Source: Aptenodytes patagonicus (lineage: Eukaryota > Chordata > Aves > Sphenisciformes > Spheniscidae). Taken from it: DNA of 64,000 bases. Position 1 is the first letter of the stretch; every line of letters begins with the position of its first letter. The DNA is taken from the NCBI RefSeq assembly GCF_965638725.1, contig NC_134951.1, positions 22,265,746-22,329,745 of the forward strand. Reading direction: 5' to 3'. This document shows positions 12,005 to 25,628 of the stretch, in pieces. The notes under the pieces are model-generated. The model searched no databases. It was not told the DNA's origin and worked only from the letters and a program-made list of their open reading frames with translations. Made by a program: the position numbers and the translations under genes.

Positions 12005-12058
12005 AGGGGCCCTGCCTCCAGCCAGGGAGAGGAAAGGGACAACCGGGTTTACTGGACT

Positions 12059-12508
12059 GTGTGGATTCGGTGGCCTGGCACACCAGACCCACAGAAGTAT
12101 AAGGCTCTAGTAGACACCGGTGCACAGTGTACCCTAATGCCATCAAGCTATAAAGGGGCAGAACCCATCTGTATTTCTGGGGTGATGGGCGGATCTCAAC
12201 AGCTAACTGTATTGGAAGCCGAAGTGAGTCTAACTAGGAATGAGTGGCAAAAGCACCCCATTGTGACTGGCCCAGAGACTCCGTACATCCTTGGCATAGA
12301 CTACCTCAGGAGAGGGTATTTCAAGGACCCAAAAGGGTACCAGTGGGCTTTTGGTGTAGCTGCCTTGGAGGCGGAGGAAATTAAACAGCTGTCCACCTTG
12401 CCTGGTCTCTCAGAGGACCCTTCTGTTGTGGGGTTGCTGAGGGTCGAAGAACAACAGGTGCTGATCACTACCACAATGGTGCACCGGCAGCAATATCGCA
12501 CCAACTGA
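12059..12508 (+). pseudogene. Retroviral aspartic protease region of E1
   Basis: A 149-codon open frame carries the aspartic protease active site LVDTGAQ at residues 17-23 and the later ILGIDYLRRG block near residue 81, which resembles the conserved ILG-D motif of retroviral proteases. The protease would cut Gag-Pol in the particle. The frame closes at a TGA (12506-12508) at the start of the RT region, so protease and RT are not joined in this copy. The true start is not visible; the frame begins in unannotated gag sequence. Confidence 0.8.
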
Positions 12509-12529
12509 GACTCCCTGATTCCCATCCAT

Positions 12530-13450
12530 AAGCTGATTTGTCAACTGGAGAGCCAGGGAGTGATCAGCAAGACTCACTCACCCTTTAACAGTCCCATACA
12601 GCCAGTGCAAAAGTCTCATGGGGAGTAGAAACTAACAGGAGTCTGAATGAAGTCATGCCGCTGCTGAGTGCTGCCGTGCCAGACTTGCTAGAACTTCAAT
12701 ACGAATTGGAGTCACAGGCAGCCAAGTGGTATGCCACAGTTGATATTGCTAATGTGTTTTTCTCAATCCCTTCGGCAGCAGAGTGCAGGCCACAGTTTGC
12801 TTCACTTGGAGGGGCATCCAGCACACCTGGAACTGACTGCCCCAGGGGTGGAAACACAGCCCCAACATTTGCCATGGACTGATCCAGACTGCACTGGAAC
12901 AGGGTGAGGCTCCAGAACACCTGCAATACATTGATGACGTCATCATATGGGGCGACACAGCAGAGGAGGTTTTTGAGAAAGGGAAGAGAATAGTCCAAAT
13001 CCTGCTGAAGGCTGGTTTTGCCATAAAACAAAGTAAGGTTGAGGGACCTGCACAGGAGATCCAGTTTTTAGGAATAAAATGGCAAGATGGACGTCGTCAG
13101 ATCCCAATGGTTGTGATCAACAAAATAACAGCCATGTCTGCACCAACTAATAAAAAGGAAACACAAGCTTTCTTAGGTGTTGTGGGTTTTTGGAGAATGC
13201 ATATTCCAAATTACAGTCTGATTGTAAGCCCTCTCTATCAAGTGACCCGGAAGAAGAACGATTTCAAATGGGGCCCTGAGCAATGACAAGCTTTTGAACA
13301 AATTAAAGAGGAGATAGTCCATGCAGTAGCCCTTGGGCCAGTCTGGGCAGGGCAAGATGTAAAAAAAGTGCTCTACACCGCAGCCGGGGAGAACGGCCCT
13401 ACCTGGAGCCTCTGGCAGAAAGCACCAGGGAGACTCGAGGTTGACCCCTA
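12530..13450 (+). pseudogene. Reverse transcriptase region of E1 (frameshifted)
   Basis: RT palm and thumb homology is spread over at least two frames. The YATVDIANVFF block (catalytic Asp in VDIA) lies near 12730-12762, and the active site YIDD is at 12927-12938 in another frame, so a frameshift separates two catalytic motifs. Downstream are the QFLGIKWQDG block (~13060-13090) and the QAFLGVVGFWRMHIPNYS block (~13165-13220), typical of ERVL pol. A TGA at 13285-13287 and a TAG at 13449-13451 interrupt the end. RNase H and integrase do not follow; sequence passes to the 3' LTR remnant. Confidence 0.82.
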
Positions 13451-13604
13451 GGGTTTTGGAGTTGGGGATACGGAGGATCCGAGGCCCGCTATATGCCAAC
13501 TGAAAAAGAGATTGGCAGCATATGAAGGGATTTGAGCTGCTTCGGAAGTCATTGGTACGGAAGCACAGCTCTTTCCGGCACCCTGACTGCCAGGGTGGTG
13601 GGGT

Positions 13605-13715
13605 AAAAAAAAATTTACTTTTTTTTTCCCTGATTCTCTCCCCCATCCCACTGAGGAGGGGAAGTGAGTGAACGGCTGTGTCATGTTTAGCTGCCTGCTG
13701 GGTTAAACCACAACA
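13605..13715 (+). repeat. Truncated 3' LTR of provirus E1
   Basis: Only the last ~110 bases of the LTR remain, from a T-run and CTCTCCCCCATCCCACTG to the ACAACA terminus. They match the end of the 5' LTR (10030-10180). U3 and most of R are gone, removed with the 3' half of pol. AGGGG follows immediately and completes the duplication. Confidence 0.8.
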
Positions 13716-13989
13716 AGGGGAAAAAAGATTACAAGATTGGACAATCCTCAGTATTTGGCAGTAGTGCCACATTTCCAGAGAGCCTTCTCCTGCCAAAAGC
13801 CTAGCTCATGAGGGTGAGCTAAGCAGTAGTGATGGACGAACTGGCTGCTTGGAGCCTGCTCCTGATGCACACGCATGGGAGAAATAAATCATAGTGGCCA
13901 AAAGTCTTTATTAGGGATCAGCACCAGAAATGCCCTTGTGTCTTTCTCTCCTCCTTGTTCTCTTCATTACTTTTAAAGGCAGACAAGAT

Positions 13990-14470
13990 CAAGTAATGCC
14001 AAGTTTTGTTCCCCCAGCCCTATCTAGATTACCCAATCTTAATTCCTTCAGCCTTTCTTTATCCACCATGTTTTTAAGACCTTCAGTCATTCCTGTTGCT
14101 TGTCTGGACTGACCCACATTCTTCTTGATCTGCACTGCCCAAAAATGGACACAGTACTCCCCCTGAGTCATACCACTGACAAGTAGAATGAAAGAGTTAC
14201 TTCATGTGTTTTGCAGACAAAACTATTGTTTATCTGTCCCAGTATGGTATGTTCTGTTTTTTGTAGCAGCCTAACATTGAATCGTTTTCAACTTGTGACT
14301 CACTGTAGTTCAGAGACCCTTTTCTGTAGCAACAGAGATCATAATTATTCATCCTGTCATTATACAGCTGATTGCTCTTACTTATGTGCAGAACTTGACA
14401 TTCATTCTTACTGAATTGCATTGTATTCTTCCCCAGATGATTCCTCTAAAATTGCTCAGTGATTCTGCTG
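13990..14470 (-). mobile_element. Ancient CR1/L3-like LINE relic
   Basis: On the minus strand a short frame reads EYCVHFWAVQIKKNV, matching the CR1 RT tail block ([13 protein letters not shown] in the younger copies), followed by an RLKELRLGNLDRA segment that resembles the [11 protein letters not shown] block. Farther upstream (14380-14440) the sequence resembles the FNKxKCxVLHxxxxN region. Divergence is high and no 3' end is visible. Limits are approximate. Confidence 0.5.
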
Positions 14471-16190
14471 TAAGCCTATTTTTAGACCCACTCTTGTTAG
14501 CAGAAGGTGGCTAAAGCCACTGTCACTGATGCCTCATTACTGCAGGTAATATTTGCAGTGCCACTTCTGTCAGTTTGCATTAGGGTAGCCCAGACACCGA
14601 TGTCACTAAAGACACCTCCATTTTGGTGCTTGTGGGTAGATATCTACAGGTATTTTAAGGGCTTAAACTTCCCCTGCAGGCAATGAAAATATAGTTCAGT
14701 GTGATTTCTGAGTATTTGAGGATTATTTACTTAACCAGCCCATCAGCACAGTGGTTCCTGAGTGCCATCTGAGATGCCCTAGGCTGACTGAGACATCCAC
14801 AGCAGAATGACAGAGTGTGTACAGGAACTTGGGGATATCTGTACCCTACTAGATAGCAGCAAGGTGTCAAACAGGAGATCCTAGGACCTTTCAAATGGCA
14901 TTGGATCCCTCTGATAAACTGAATCAACCTCTATGCATTTAATAGAGGCAGAACTGAAGTGCTCTTCAGGCTCCATTGATGGCACACGTTAGAACTCCAT
15001 ACACTATAACTGGAACTTAGCCTGCCATGCTGATAGATACTTATGTGCCCTCATTGCAAATTTAAGACCTTAGTATATCCTAGCAGGAGGAGGAACTCCA
15101 TTGCTGAGAGGGGAATGCTTGTTTTAATCCTCACATAAGTGCAATGTAAAGGATTTCCTCACAATTCCTCCCTTCTCTGAAAAGAGAAAATGGGATGCTG
15201 AGATTACAAAGGAAAAGGTAGGAATTTCACCAAAATCCTAGGACATGTTGTCTTAAGTGATGGACTTTCTCCTTGTTATGGAGAAAAAATAAAATCCATA
15301 TGAATGGTAACTTGAATTTCCTTGTGAACAACATTTAAAGGTGCAAGATGATTGCACACATTTGGTGAGGGATATACAATCTCAGATTTACTCAATAGAG
15401 TTACTTGCCAAAGTCTAAATAATGACTAGGAATTTTTATTCAAGTGCAATGACCTTTTATAATCTAAGATTAATGAGGTCTTCACTTGGTAGAGAACTCC
15501 AAGAATGACCAGTGTTCCCTAACATTAAACATTTTAATAAATTCTGAACTGAATTTGTCAAACTCTTTCAACATCTCTTTCATGTTTTTTTTTTCAAAGA
15601 AATGTCTTATGATATGCAAAGGAAGCAAAAAAAATCGAATTTTCTTTCAACATATGGAAGTAGGACTTTTGTACTCTTAGATTTTAGTCCTTGGGATTAT
15701 TTTTCATTCTAAATGAGAAAAATGTTTGTAATCCATTTCTGGATCATTAATATCTCAAAAAAAATCTTGTAGTATTTCACTTTCAGGGATGATGGCTATA
15801 AGCTTCATACTTTTCTGGGTACTGCTTTCAGGATATCTCTTTCATGTAATTATTTGCTCACCCAGTTCTTCAGACTCATTATCGAATTATCTTAATCCTG
15901 ATCACTAACTTCCAAATGTCCCCAGAATGGACAGCAGTATCTAGGTGTTTGGCATGCCCAAAGCTCATATAAAGAGATTAAGCTTAGCTGATCACTGTAT
16001 TTTCTTTTGTATCACTCTGTCCAAAAATAAATTAATTTCACCTGTCCTCAAACCTTTTTGTCACACTCCTTAAAATTGAAGGAAAAATCATTTTTCCAAG
16101 GCAAAGCATGGTGTTCATAGAAACAAAGTTTTGCTCCAGGTCAGTAAGAATTCATCTTCCATAAGAAATGCTCCCGGCTACCTGGGGGAG
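14471..16190. other. AT-rich single-copy DNA, nothing recognised
   Basis: No coding, RNA or transposon signal that I can support. Confidence 0.55.
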
Positions 16191-16269
16191 GTGTCGTGGC
16201 TGGCCGTGCCTGGTCTGAGGGTAGAACCTGTGTCGCAAAGAGGAAGCGACGGCTGACAGTGGTCAGAGG

Positions 16270-17113
16270 CTGCTTTCTGTGGGGAAAGGCAGCACCTATC
16301 TGCTGACCAGACCTCCTGTCTTGGGAGTTTCACTGCTTGCCAGGGGCCTCGATCCAGAATGGGCCAACAGATACTTCATGAAGTTCAGTAAAGACAAATG
16401 CAAAGTCCTGCTCCTGGGACAGAACAGCCCCAAGCAATGGTATAGACCGGGGAGTGATCACCAAGGGAGCAGCTCTGCTAGAAAGGACTTGGGCGTCCTG
16501 CGGGATAGCAAGTTGTACAAGGCATCTGTGCATGCTTGCAATGCAGGGCCACCACAGGCTGGGCTGCATTAGCCCGAGTGTAGTCAGCAGGTCAAAGGAA
16601 GTGAATATTCCCCTCTACCTTGCATTCATTAAAATTTTATATGGAGTATTGGGTCCAGTTTGGGGCCTTTCAGTGCAAAAGAAATATTAACAAACTGGAC
16701 CAAGTCCAGTAGACATCCACTAAGATAGACAGTGGTCTGGTGCATAAATTATAAGAAAAGCCTAAGAAGAAAGATGAGCTTATTCATCCCAGTGAAGAGA
16801 AGGAAAAGGGGAGATATCTAATTGTTATCTTCAGCCACCTAAGGAGGGGAAGACAGGTTTAAAATCTTCTTAGATATGGTCAGTGAAAGGGAAATTTCAG
16901 CTGGGTATGAGTATAAAATTTTCATTGTGACAGTGGTTAAGCATTGGAGGAGGTTGGCCAGAAAGGCCGCGAGATCTTCATCCTTGAGACAGTCAAAACT
17001 CAACTTGGCAAGGCCCTGAGCAACCTGACCTGGCTTGGTATCTGGCCCTGGTTTGAGGAGGGCGTTGGACTAAATGGCCTCCAGAGATACCTACCAACCA
17101 AAATTTTTGATTC
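16270..17113 (+). mobile_element. Old CR1 LINE, 3' end fragment
   Basis: The plus strand has the CR1 RT-tail block (FMKFSKDKCKVLLLGQNSPK at 16372-16431, then RKDLGVL at ~16480), the membrane of short divergent blocks to 16990, and ends with GTTGGACTAAATGGCCTCCA at 17066-17085 and CCTACCAACC, the conserved CR1 terminal stem region. The final tail repeat is reduced to a single TTGATTCT. Several indels and stops show age. The 5' limit near 16270 is soft. Confidence 0.75.
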
Positions 17114-20100
17114 TAAACAACATGCAAACCAAAGCAATACTAGATTTTAATTTATTTAATATTGCTTTTACATCACTTTTAATTAGGGGATGGAGGGACA
17201 GAAGAAAAAAACAGAAGGGTAGGAAGCACCAGTAACTGAAGATATTTGCTTTTTTTAATTGAGAAAAAACCCAAAAGTCCATGGCAACAATTGACATTTA
17301 CTTAATTCAAACACCTTTAATTAAAATTAATAGCATTTTTTTTAATCAAGCCTCTTTATCAAGTTTATGGTGTATTTATTTCTTATATCACACTTCATTA
17401 CTGTCAACCATGACCTGATAAACTTGACAGATGGAGAAAGAACAGCAGTTCACTGGCAGAACTGGGAACAAAATGCATTCCTTCCGGTACAGTGTTCAAA
17501 GCTTTGGACAATTTTGCTTGTTTCCTGTTGGGAGTGCTCTTTTTTTAACTGCTGTCAGTTTTAATGGATATTCAAAACTGGGTGAACACTGTGCATGTTC
17601 ACACTTGGACAAAACATGGTCAGCTTGCTAGGTCATGTTAGAAAGCACTTCAGTGGCAAGCATCTCTGCTGATGTAACTTCTAATTTATTTGTCTTAAAT
17701 GACATTCACGTCATCTGAGCCCCCATATTCCAGTGAATTTCTGAACAAAGAAAAAGGAAGGCATACATAGAGTCTGTTTTTTCTCCCAAGATCCCAGCAT
17801 AAAATAGAAATGTGAAGAAATAGCCACCATAGGAAAAGGCTCTTCTTGTTCCAGCTGCTGTATTATGACAGCTTGAGCCCTTGAACGTTCTGTCTCCTGT
17901 TGAGCTACTCCTTTTCCTGTCTTGTTTTCTCCGGACTGACAGCTAATTTGCTGGCTCCCTATTCACTTCTGCCTTCCTTCAGACTTTTTTCACAGCCTGT
18001 TTTGTAGCTTTGCTATCCTTTCTGCTCTCATTTTTGGATCATGGTGGTGTGGATACTTCTGGCAAGCCATTGTAATTAATCATGTGCATGCGTCCAATCT
18101 GCTTTGCTGTAAGACCTCTCTGAGGAAAACATACAGTGGGATTCCATTTTTCCTGGAAATTTTTACTGTTTGAGCTTCAGTGGATTCTCAGTAAGTTTTG
18201 ACAGGAATGGATATCTTACTTTTTGACTCTACTTTTTCATTTGGCAGTCAGAGAAACCCAAAAGTCAGCCACTGTTGCTTGACTTGCAAAGTGTGCATGA
18301 TTTATTTGGATTTATTTTTTTCCCCTGTTGTCTGAATGCACTTGTAATTGACTTTTTGACTTGGATGCATACACCAACTTGTTTCCCACCTTTTTTCATA
18401 TCCATTCATTTGTGGAAACATACATGATAAAAGATGATACTAAACAATGGGTATGAAACTGGCAAATTCACTATGTTAAAACTGTGAATAATTGTGGGAA
18501 ATGTTTGTGAAGAATGCTAATAATGATTAAAGCAACAGAAGATGTTAATTATTGTCAGACAACTACATGTGTATTTCAGTCCAGCTGGAAGCAGATGTTT
18601 CAGCTTGGTGTAACAGGCTGCTGTGGCAGATACTACCTATAAGGAAGTTCCTTCTTCTTCAGCAGCTGGAAGCTGGTTTATACCTTAAAACCTGAGGACT
18701 TATATATCAAAGAAAAGTTCTCTGAATCTATTCTATCCTCTGGATGATTTTACTATTCATACAAAGGTCCAATACTTTTTGGAAAACAGCTAAGCTATTT
18801 GGCTTCAGTAATGTCATGTCTGAATCTTGTCAAAATGTATTCATTCTTCACAGCCCATAAAACATATGGGAATAACTCATGACACAGAGTAAATTCAAGT
18901 TAACAAAATTCATGCACTGGAAACAAAATAAAATGCAGTGTTTAGGGCAGAGAGAAATTCTGCTAAAGTTGTAAGCTGGAATGAAAGGAAGATCTGGATT
19001 TCTCTGTTTAGCACACAGTAAGTGAACAACATTGGAGCAAATCTGATGACTCAGTGTTGTTAAACAGAAGTATTAACATCAGTCCCCAAAGGAAATAGCT
19101 TGTTTTTAATCCCCATATCCAACTCCCACTTATAGCAATAACAGCTGCAAATAAAGATCCAGGGTTATAGAAGGTTGTAGGTGTGCTAAGATGACTGCTT
19201 CTTGGAAAACTGGAAAAGATATGCACTGTGGGTAATGTAAATTTCCTTCATTCTAACAATATTGATCATATAACCATAGAACCAGTTAAGGAGCATGGGG
19301 ACCACTAATGAAACATAGCAGAAATGTATGCATTTGTGGAGGAAAACAGCTGGTAAAATACAGTACTTTGCTGAAGATTGTTTCAGATATGGAACTGTGA
19401 TAATTTTGGATGAGATGCATTCCACCTAAAACATCTATAGCAATAAGTTAAACAGTACTATAATCATTCCAGAAAAGCAGTTTGGATGAAGCCACCCTAC
19501 TTTGGAGGGGTAAAAAAATCTATTATTAATGACACAGGCTGTTTCATGCCAGGTTGCCTCAGTGCCAAAGGCAGCTCCTGGACATTTTTAACTTAGTGGC
19601 ATAGGTGTAGTCCTAAGGTCCTTCTTCCTTCCCAAGTTAGAATTTGAATTCCTAAAACTCATCTAGGTTTCAGACAGGGATCTTATCAGTCTTAACTTCA
19701 AGATGTCCTAGAATTCTGTGCATCAATATTAATTTGACACATCTTAACTTAGCTTGGAAGTTCCCATGACACTTTTCAGGCATTTTACGTTCATCTGCAG
19801 AGGGGCTGTTCTGCAGAGAAGTTTGCTTTTGTCCATGTTTCAACAGACATCCATAGCACTTATTTCTTGTAAGATACTCAGGTGGTTAAAGCACTAATTC
19901 AGAAAGTAGGAGGCACAGTTTTCAATGCAAAGATATTGAATTCCCCTTACTGGACAGTTAATTCATAAGTCATGAGTGTGAAGGAAAATATTATTCATTT
20001 CAACTCAAGCCCACTGTGCAGTTCAGTCTACAGGCAGCTTTGTGTGAAAAAAGAGTAGGGAAGAGGTCCCAAGTGTTGTCCAGTGGCTAGTGCTAGGACA

Positions 20101-21499
20101 GTTTAGGTTTTAAGATCGTATTTCTTGGAAGGCACATATGTTTTATTTTAGACTATTAGCAAAACAAATAAAACTTTCCTGCAAGCAGGCACCAGATCTC
20201 CGTCTCTGCTTTGTCTCACCTGATTACTTGAGCAACAGCATAGGAAAGTGGTGCCTTCTTGATTACTCTCCCAGCACAATCTCTGGCTTGCTTCAGTGCT
20301 CAGGATTTTGCCTTCAAAAGAGAGAAGAAGGCAAGGAACTTCCACCCAGCTAGTCTATGTTTGTGTGCTTAAAGGTTTCTCTTTTGAACAAAATTGAGCC
20401 AAGAACTCAAATTTCTTCTTTCCTGCTTGAGTTCTCTGACCATTAATCTGTTAGACCAAAGATAAAGACGTCCACTGAATATGGTTACATGGCCTTATCA
20501 AGAAAAAGCCAAGCATCCTTGCTCCGTGTACTTTTAGAGACAAACATAGACTTCTAAATTACCCAAAGTCTTAGGAGACTGATGGGCTTGATATATGCCA
20601 CTGGAGCTGCAGAAGGTGCTTCTGCTGGGCAGAAAGACTGTCCCTTTTCTGGTTTAGGGAGGTGTCTCCATTCACTAAATGGGGAACTTAGGTATTGATT
20701 TTAGACAGGCAGACTTCAGGTTCACTAATATTATACTTCAAATGTTATTCAGGCAGACTGTGCGATGAGTTCATGAAATGCTCATTTCATACCTATACTA
20801 CTGTCATTAGATGGGAACCATCAGCAGTAAAAAGTCAGCAGCTCCCTGCCTAGACCATTCTAAGCTTGAAAGAAAAAATAGAAAACTACAGGTTTTAAGG
20901 TTTTTGCATACTGTCCTTTAGAAACCTACTAGATTTGTTTTGCAGTGCTGGGAACTAATAAAGCCGGGGGAAAAAAAAAAAGGAAGACAGTTTAAAGTGA
21001 CTGAGAAACATTCAAGGCCCCCTCTGAACTAAACCTAGTTTTTACAAAGGAGAGAGGCATGCTATGGCTAATAAAACTGTCTAAAGGAAACTTATATTAT
21101 CAGGATATCAGTATGAAAAGTGGACAGAAAACTGTGTCTTATAGTACGAGGATAATTAAACCCAAAGCACAGCTTGAAAATAGTCAAATAAAGTGACTTT
21201 GCTCTGGGAACAGTTAAAACTCATGGCCAAAAATGTGAAAAGACATTGGCTCAGGATCTGAGACATTAATTCTGAATCTGTCTTTATTTGATCTGACACA
21301 AAAGGCTACATATTTATTAGGAAACTGTGTGCCTGGGACTATCCTCTGGCACTGAGGCCAAGTGGCATGGAAGAGAATCCATTATCGTCTTAGCCACCAA
21401 AACAGGGTGGACATCCCTCAAGATCAGTCCCTGGCCTGCACTAACACTCAGGCCATGCCTGGAAGTTGTTTGATAGAGCAATGGTTGGCCCAGGAAAAA

Positions 21500-21569
21500 C
21501 AGTGCCAGGGAATGTTCAAGGAATTTAACACGTTCAAGTTCCAGTGCCCAGGAATGTTCCCTGGCACTG
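21500..21569. repeat. Perfect 13-bp inverted repeat with 44-base loop
   Basis: CAGTGCCAGGGAA at 21500-21512 is the exact reverse complement of TTCCCTGGCACTG at 21557-21569. The loop also contains a near-direct copy of the left arm (CAGTGCCCAGGAATG, 21542-21556). It could fold as a hairpin; no function is evident. Confidence 0.6.
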
Positions 21570-24500
21570 CTTGATTTGTTAACACAGAAGTAGCCAAAAG
21601 TCTTTTGCTTTAGACACTTAGGATGACACCTGAGACACAACTGGCAAAGGATGAGCTCTGTAGGAAATGGAAGTATTCATAGGAGAAAAATAACACAAAG
21701 GGATGAAAAGGTGATGGATGAGGGGAAATGTGAAAGTTGCAGTTAAAAATGTGGGGTTTTGTTGGATAAAATAGATACTGATTAATCTCATTTGATTTTA
21801 AAATTCTGAGACAAAGAATGGGACTATGTTTTTAGAACTATCATTCTGATGGCATTATGCCTGTCCATTCCGAAGCATTATTGTGCTTTTTTCCACATTC
21901 AAACAATGCTGACCATCTTTTTTTGCATTTTCTGTATCATTTTATGGATGTACCATTTCTATAGAATAATAGACCTGTGCAACTTTAATTCTTATGTACT
22001 GAAGTGTTCTTTCTCATTGTCCTTATTTTTGTTGGGGATTAATTTTTTTGCATTCTTTTCCTTCCATTTTCCAACTTCTAATTTATATTTGTTAGTATCA
22101 GTTTTCCCAATTTTCTAGACATTGCTCTGGCTTTATAGCTGTCTTCTCATTTTGTTTGTTGGGGATTTTTTAGCCAGATTTCTTTCTTGCTTATAGGATT
22201 GTGACTTTCTGGGCATGGAGCAAAATGTCCATAATTGATTCCGAATTGCCATATGATTTTTCTGCTTAAATTCTTTCTGCCAGCGGACTTGACTTATAAT
22301 TCTTTTCAGCTTTTGGAAATGTCTCCTTTCAAAGCACTAATTACTTATATTACTACTTTAGACTTTATTGTGCTTGATGTAGCAAGCATAATCAGACTTA
22401 TTTTTTGTACTTACACTACCATTAATTTTTACTTATACAACCAATTCCTCTTTATCTTGCACAATGGGATTTCAGTTTCCTGGGTATATGCTCCCATTGA
22501 ATGAGGGAACTATTGTGTGATACATGCTGAAATTTCAAGCATGTTTAAGTACTGTCAGCATCACATTTTTGCATTTCATTCATATTGATTTCTCCATATA
22601 ATAGATTTATTTTCCTGATCCATTGGGCTGATGTTCACAGAGCTGCTCATCCTACTCTATAGAATAAGTCGGAGATTTTCAAAACACAGCAAGTAATATT
22701 CCATCTTGTAGTCTATCTTCTACAGCATTGATCCTTAAACCTTTAAGATTATTTTTGGTGAAAAGAGTTACTTTGCCAGACAATGATTCCCATATAGATT
22801 ATATACTACTGTTTTTTAAGATTCTAATTGTTGATTAGATTCATTTCATTGAATGAATGATTTAGTTTCATATGCAAGACATCTCTTCCGGCTCCAGGTA
22901 GGGAACAAAACAGAACCTAGATCACAGTTGATGTTCCACTGATATTTACCATGAGATTGAGTTTAGAAAGAGAATTTCTCCTGTTTCCAGTTTGCATATT
23001 TAGGGAAGCTGAGCAAGTCTATTTAATTATTTGGGCTTTCTTATTATATGGTTTAGAGCTCAGCTGTGTTCCCATTAAGACAACTCTCTGTTGACTTCAT
23101 GGCAGTTGTATTGCACCTATAATTTTTCATTTGTTTTTTCAATTTTATTTTTCCTACTTCCTTATTTTTTATTTATGAGCACTGTTGTTAAGTGCTATTG
23201 GTGTGAAAATATTCATATCTCTCTTTTTCTCTGTTTTGTCATCTATATTCTAAAAGATGTGTGAAAACAGAGATGACGGGAGCTATTTTTGTACCCATAA
23301 GTGATGGTTGACAACACAGAGAGGAATCTGAATGAAACCTCATGCACAATTTGATATTTACTTTTTTTCTGGCAGCCTGTTGCAATAAGTAATAGGAAGA
23401 CGAGTGTGAACATATGCACTGTTCATTGCCATAGTTATTACCTGAGTTCAGATAACATGGATGTTCTCTAATCTAGGGTAGCAATCACAGGCTATATGAA
23501 ATTTGAAACTGTTTCTAGGGAAGAAAGTAAAGGCCCATGTGGGGAATTTCTCTGCCAAATGAGGGCAAGTGGAACTTTTCTGAAAGCTCCATCATTTGAT
23601 CTGGAAGAGAATAGCATACTCCATCTCAGTCCTTGGGTGGAGAAACAAGGGTTGTGTAGAAAAACTCAATAGGTTCTATTGTTTCTTTTAGTTCTGTGGA
23701 GCAATCCTCAAGACTTTGACCATTTTAATTGCATTCTTATCTTGATTAAAAATGGTACTGCCCACAGTTTTGGCTACATCTTTTATTCTTTTCCTAGAGG
23801 ACCAGCAGGATTACTGCTTTTACAGTGTAAAAATAATTGCGCTATAAATACCAAGATGCTGAAAGAATGCAAAAATCACAGGTGTTTCTGACTGATTTTA
23901 GCTTGCAGTAAGAAAATATCATAAGCAATCCAATTTGGAAGTGCTCCATATACAAGAACAGGAGTAGTATTGGTCAGAAAACACTACTGAAGGAATTTTA
24001 TTTAAATATTTAGAAAAATCAGAACAACCACCCAAAAGAAACAATAAACTAATTGTGAGCTATATTCATAGCCAGACCAGGAGAAATAAAGCTAATAGAT
24101 TTGTTCTCTTAATTTATAAAACTGGCCGTGCCCTGAAAAGTCTCAGACTGCGATCTGTAATTCGCTCCATAATGGCTGCTGAATTGCTAGCTCCCATTCA
24201 CATATTAATTCTTTGCAAATGCTTTTTGGTGCAAAGACTCAAGATGTTCAGTCTTGAAAAAGGCTCAGGCTTCAAAGCACAGTTTGTCTTTCCCTCTCAC
24301 ACATATTCCAATGAGGTTTGTTTTTTTTTTTACTAAATAATGGGAAATACCTTTCACACTGTGAGATTTACTGCTCCTCACAAATATCTGACAGTTAACC
24401 TTGGCAGTCATTTTATTGCAGGAAGATGCAAGAAAAATTTGTGAAAGTTCTGGGACTCTGCTCATCTGGCAGCTAAAGGATTCCAGCAAAGCCTTGCTTG

Positions 24501-25579
24501 GCCTCAAGCTGAGAGTATGAAAGTTTTAATTGTCCATGTGGATACCCTAAACCAAAGAGGAGCCTGAATATTGAGGGGCATTTGCCAGTATATCTGCCTG
24601 AGAGAATATACATGAGAGTTTAGCTGTTCTTGTGAATGTTTCACACTGTTTTAGTTGTCAAAAATGTATTGCACTCATTCGGATTCATTGAATAATTACA
24701 TTGTATGGTTATTAACACAAATCGGGCAGTCTTCCCCACTCATTAGTTTTCCCAAAATTCTAAGTCATATAATGTAATAGTATGATTTCCTGTTGATTCC
24801 TGATATAATTTCTAATGATTCACAACAAATTTACAAACCGAGGCACACTGATGTTAGTGGGAGTATTTCCATTCACCGCAATAGGCTGTGAATCAGGCAC
24901 ATACTGGTAAATATAACATTCTCAAGAAATCTTTTGGGAAATTTTTAAAAACATACAAGCCAATCTCAAAGCTGGGAAGTTATAGTGTGTGGCAATAAGA
25001 TTTTTAATAACATAAAGGTGCAACAGGAGTCACCCAGTGATAATTCCACAGAAGTCAATGGACAATGACTTTTAAAGTTCTTTTTAAATAGGATTTTTAA
25101 TGCCCTAACTTTTTTTTTTTCATTTCATAAGGCGCTTGTTTTTCCATCCTTTACTCAGGAACTCTATACAGACAAACTTACTATGGTGCTATCATAATGC
25201 TGTCCAGCCATCAATGCCCTTACATGCACAAACATTTGTGGCCTAGAAAACGTTTCTCCAGAAGATAGTCTATCTCAAGCCAAGAAGAGATCTTTGCACC
25301 TTGCATAGGTAAAATCCTATTCTGTGAAGAATAGCAGCTGTGTGCATAGTAGCAACATAAGTAGGAATATATACTTGGAGAATCACCAGGTAAAGCTCCA
25401 TAATTCTGTCTAATATGAACCTTAGCATAACCCCCACTGGGCACCAGATGGTTTTGCTTGTGCAAACAGCTGCATTCAGGAATGTCCTACTCATGTGTGA
25501 AGTGATGGCTTTCCCGTCTCCGCAATGCATCCGATCCACTGAGACAGAATAAACTGTAAAATCCAGTTCTGTGTTCTTG

Positions 25580-25628
25580 GACATAAGAACTGTAGAACCA
25601 AAGAATGTTGCAAACAGGTTCTTATGTC
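25580..25628. repeat. Perfect 11-bp inverted repeat
   Basis: GACATAAGAAC (25580-25590) and GTTCTTATGTC (25618-25628) are exact inverted copies with a 27-base loop. Short enough to be chance in 64 kb. Confidence 0.4.

Larger units (their letters stand above)
9622..13715 (+). mobile_element. Eroded ERVL-class provirus E1
   Basis: The element runs 5' LTR, primer-binding site, leader, gag, protease, RT, then a truncated 3' LTR. AGGGG is duplicated at 9617-9621 and 13716-13720; a 5-bp duplication is typical of ERVL elements. The 5' terminus reads CATCCTGG where the sister LTRs read TGTCCTGG, so the TG end has decayed; the 3' terminus keeps ACAACA. Gag, protease and RT are split by stops and frameshifts. 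RNase H, integrase and most of the 3' LTR are missing, removed in one internal deletion ending near 13605. No env is present. Clearly older than P1 and P2. Confidence 0.88.
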
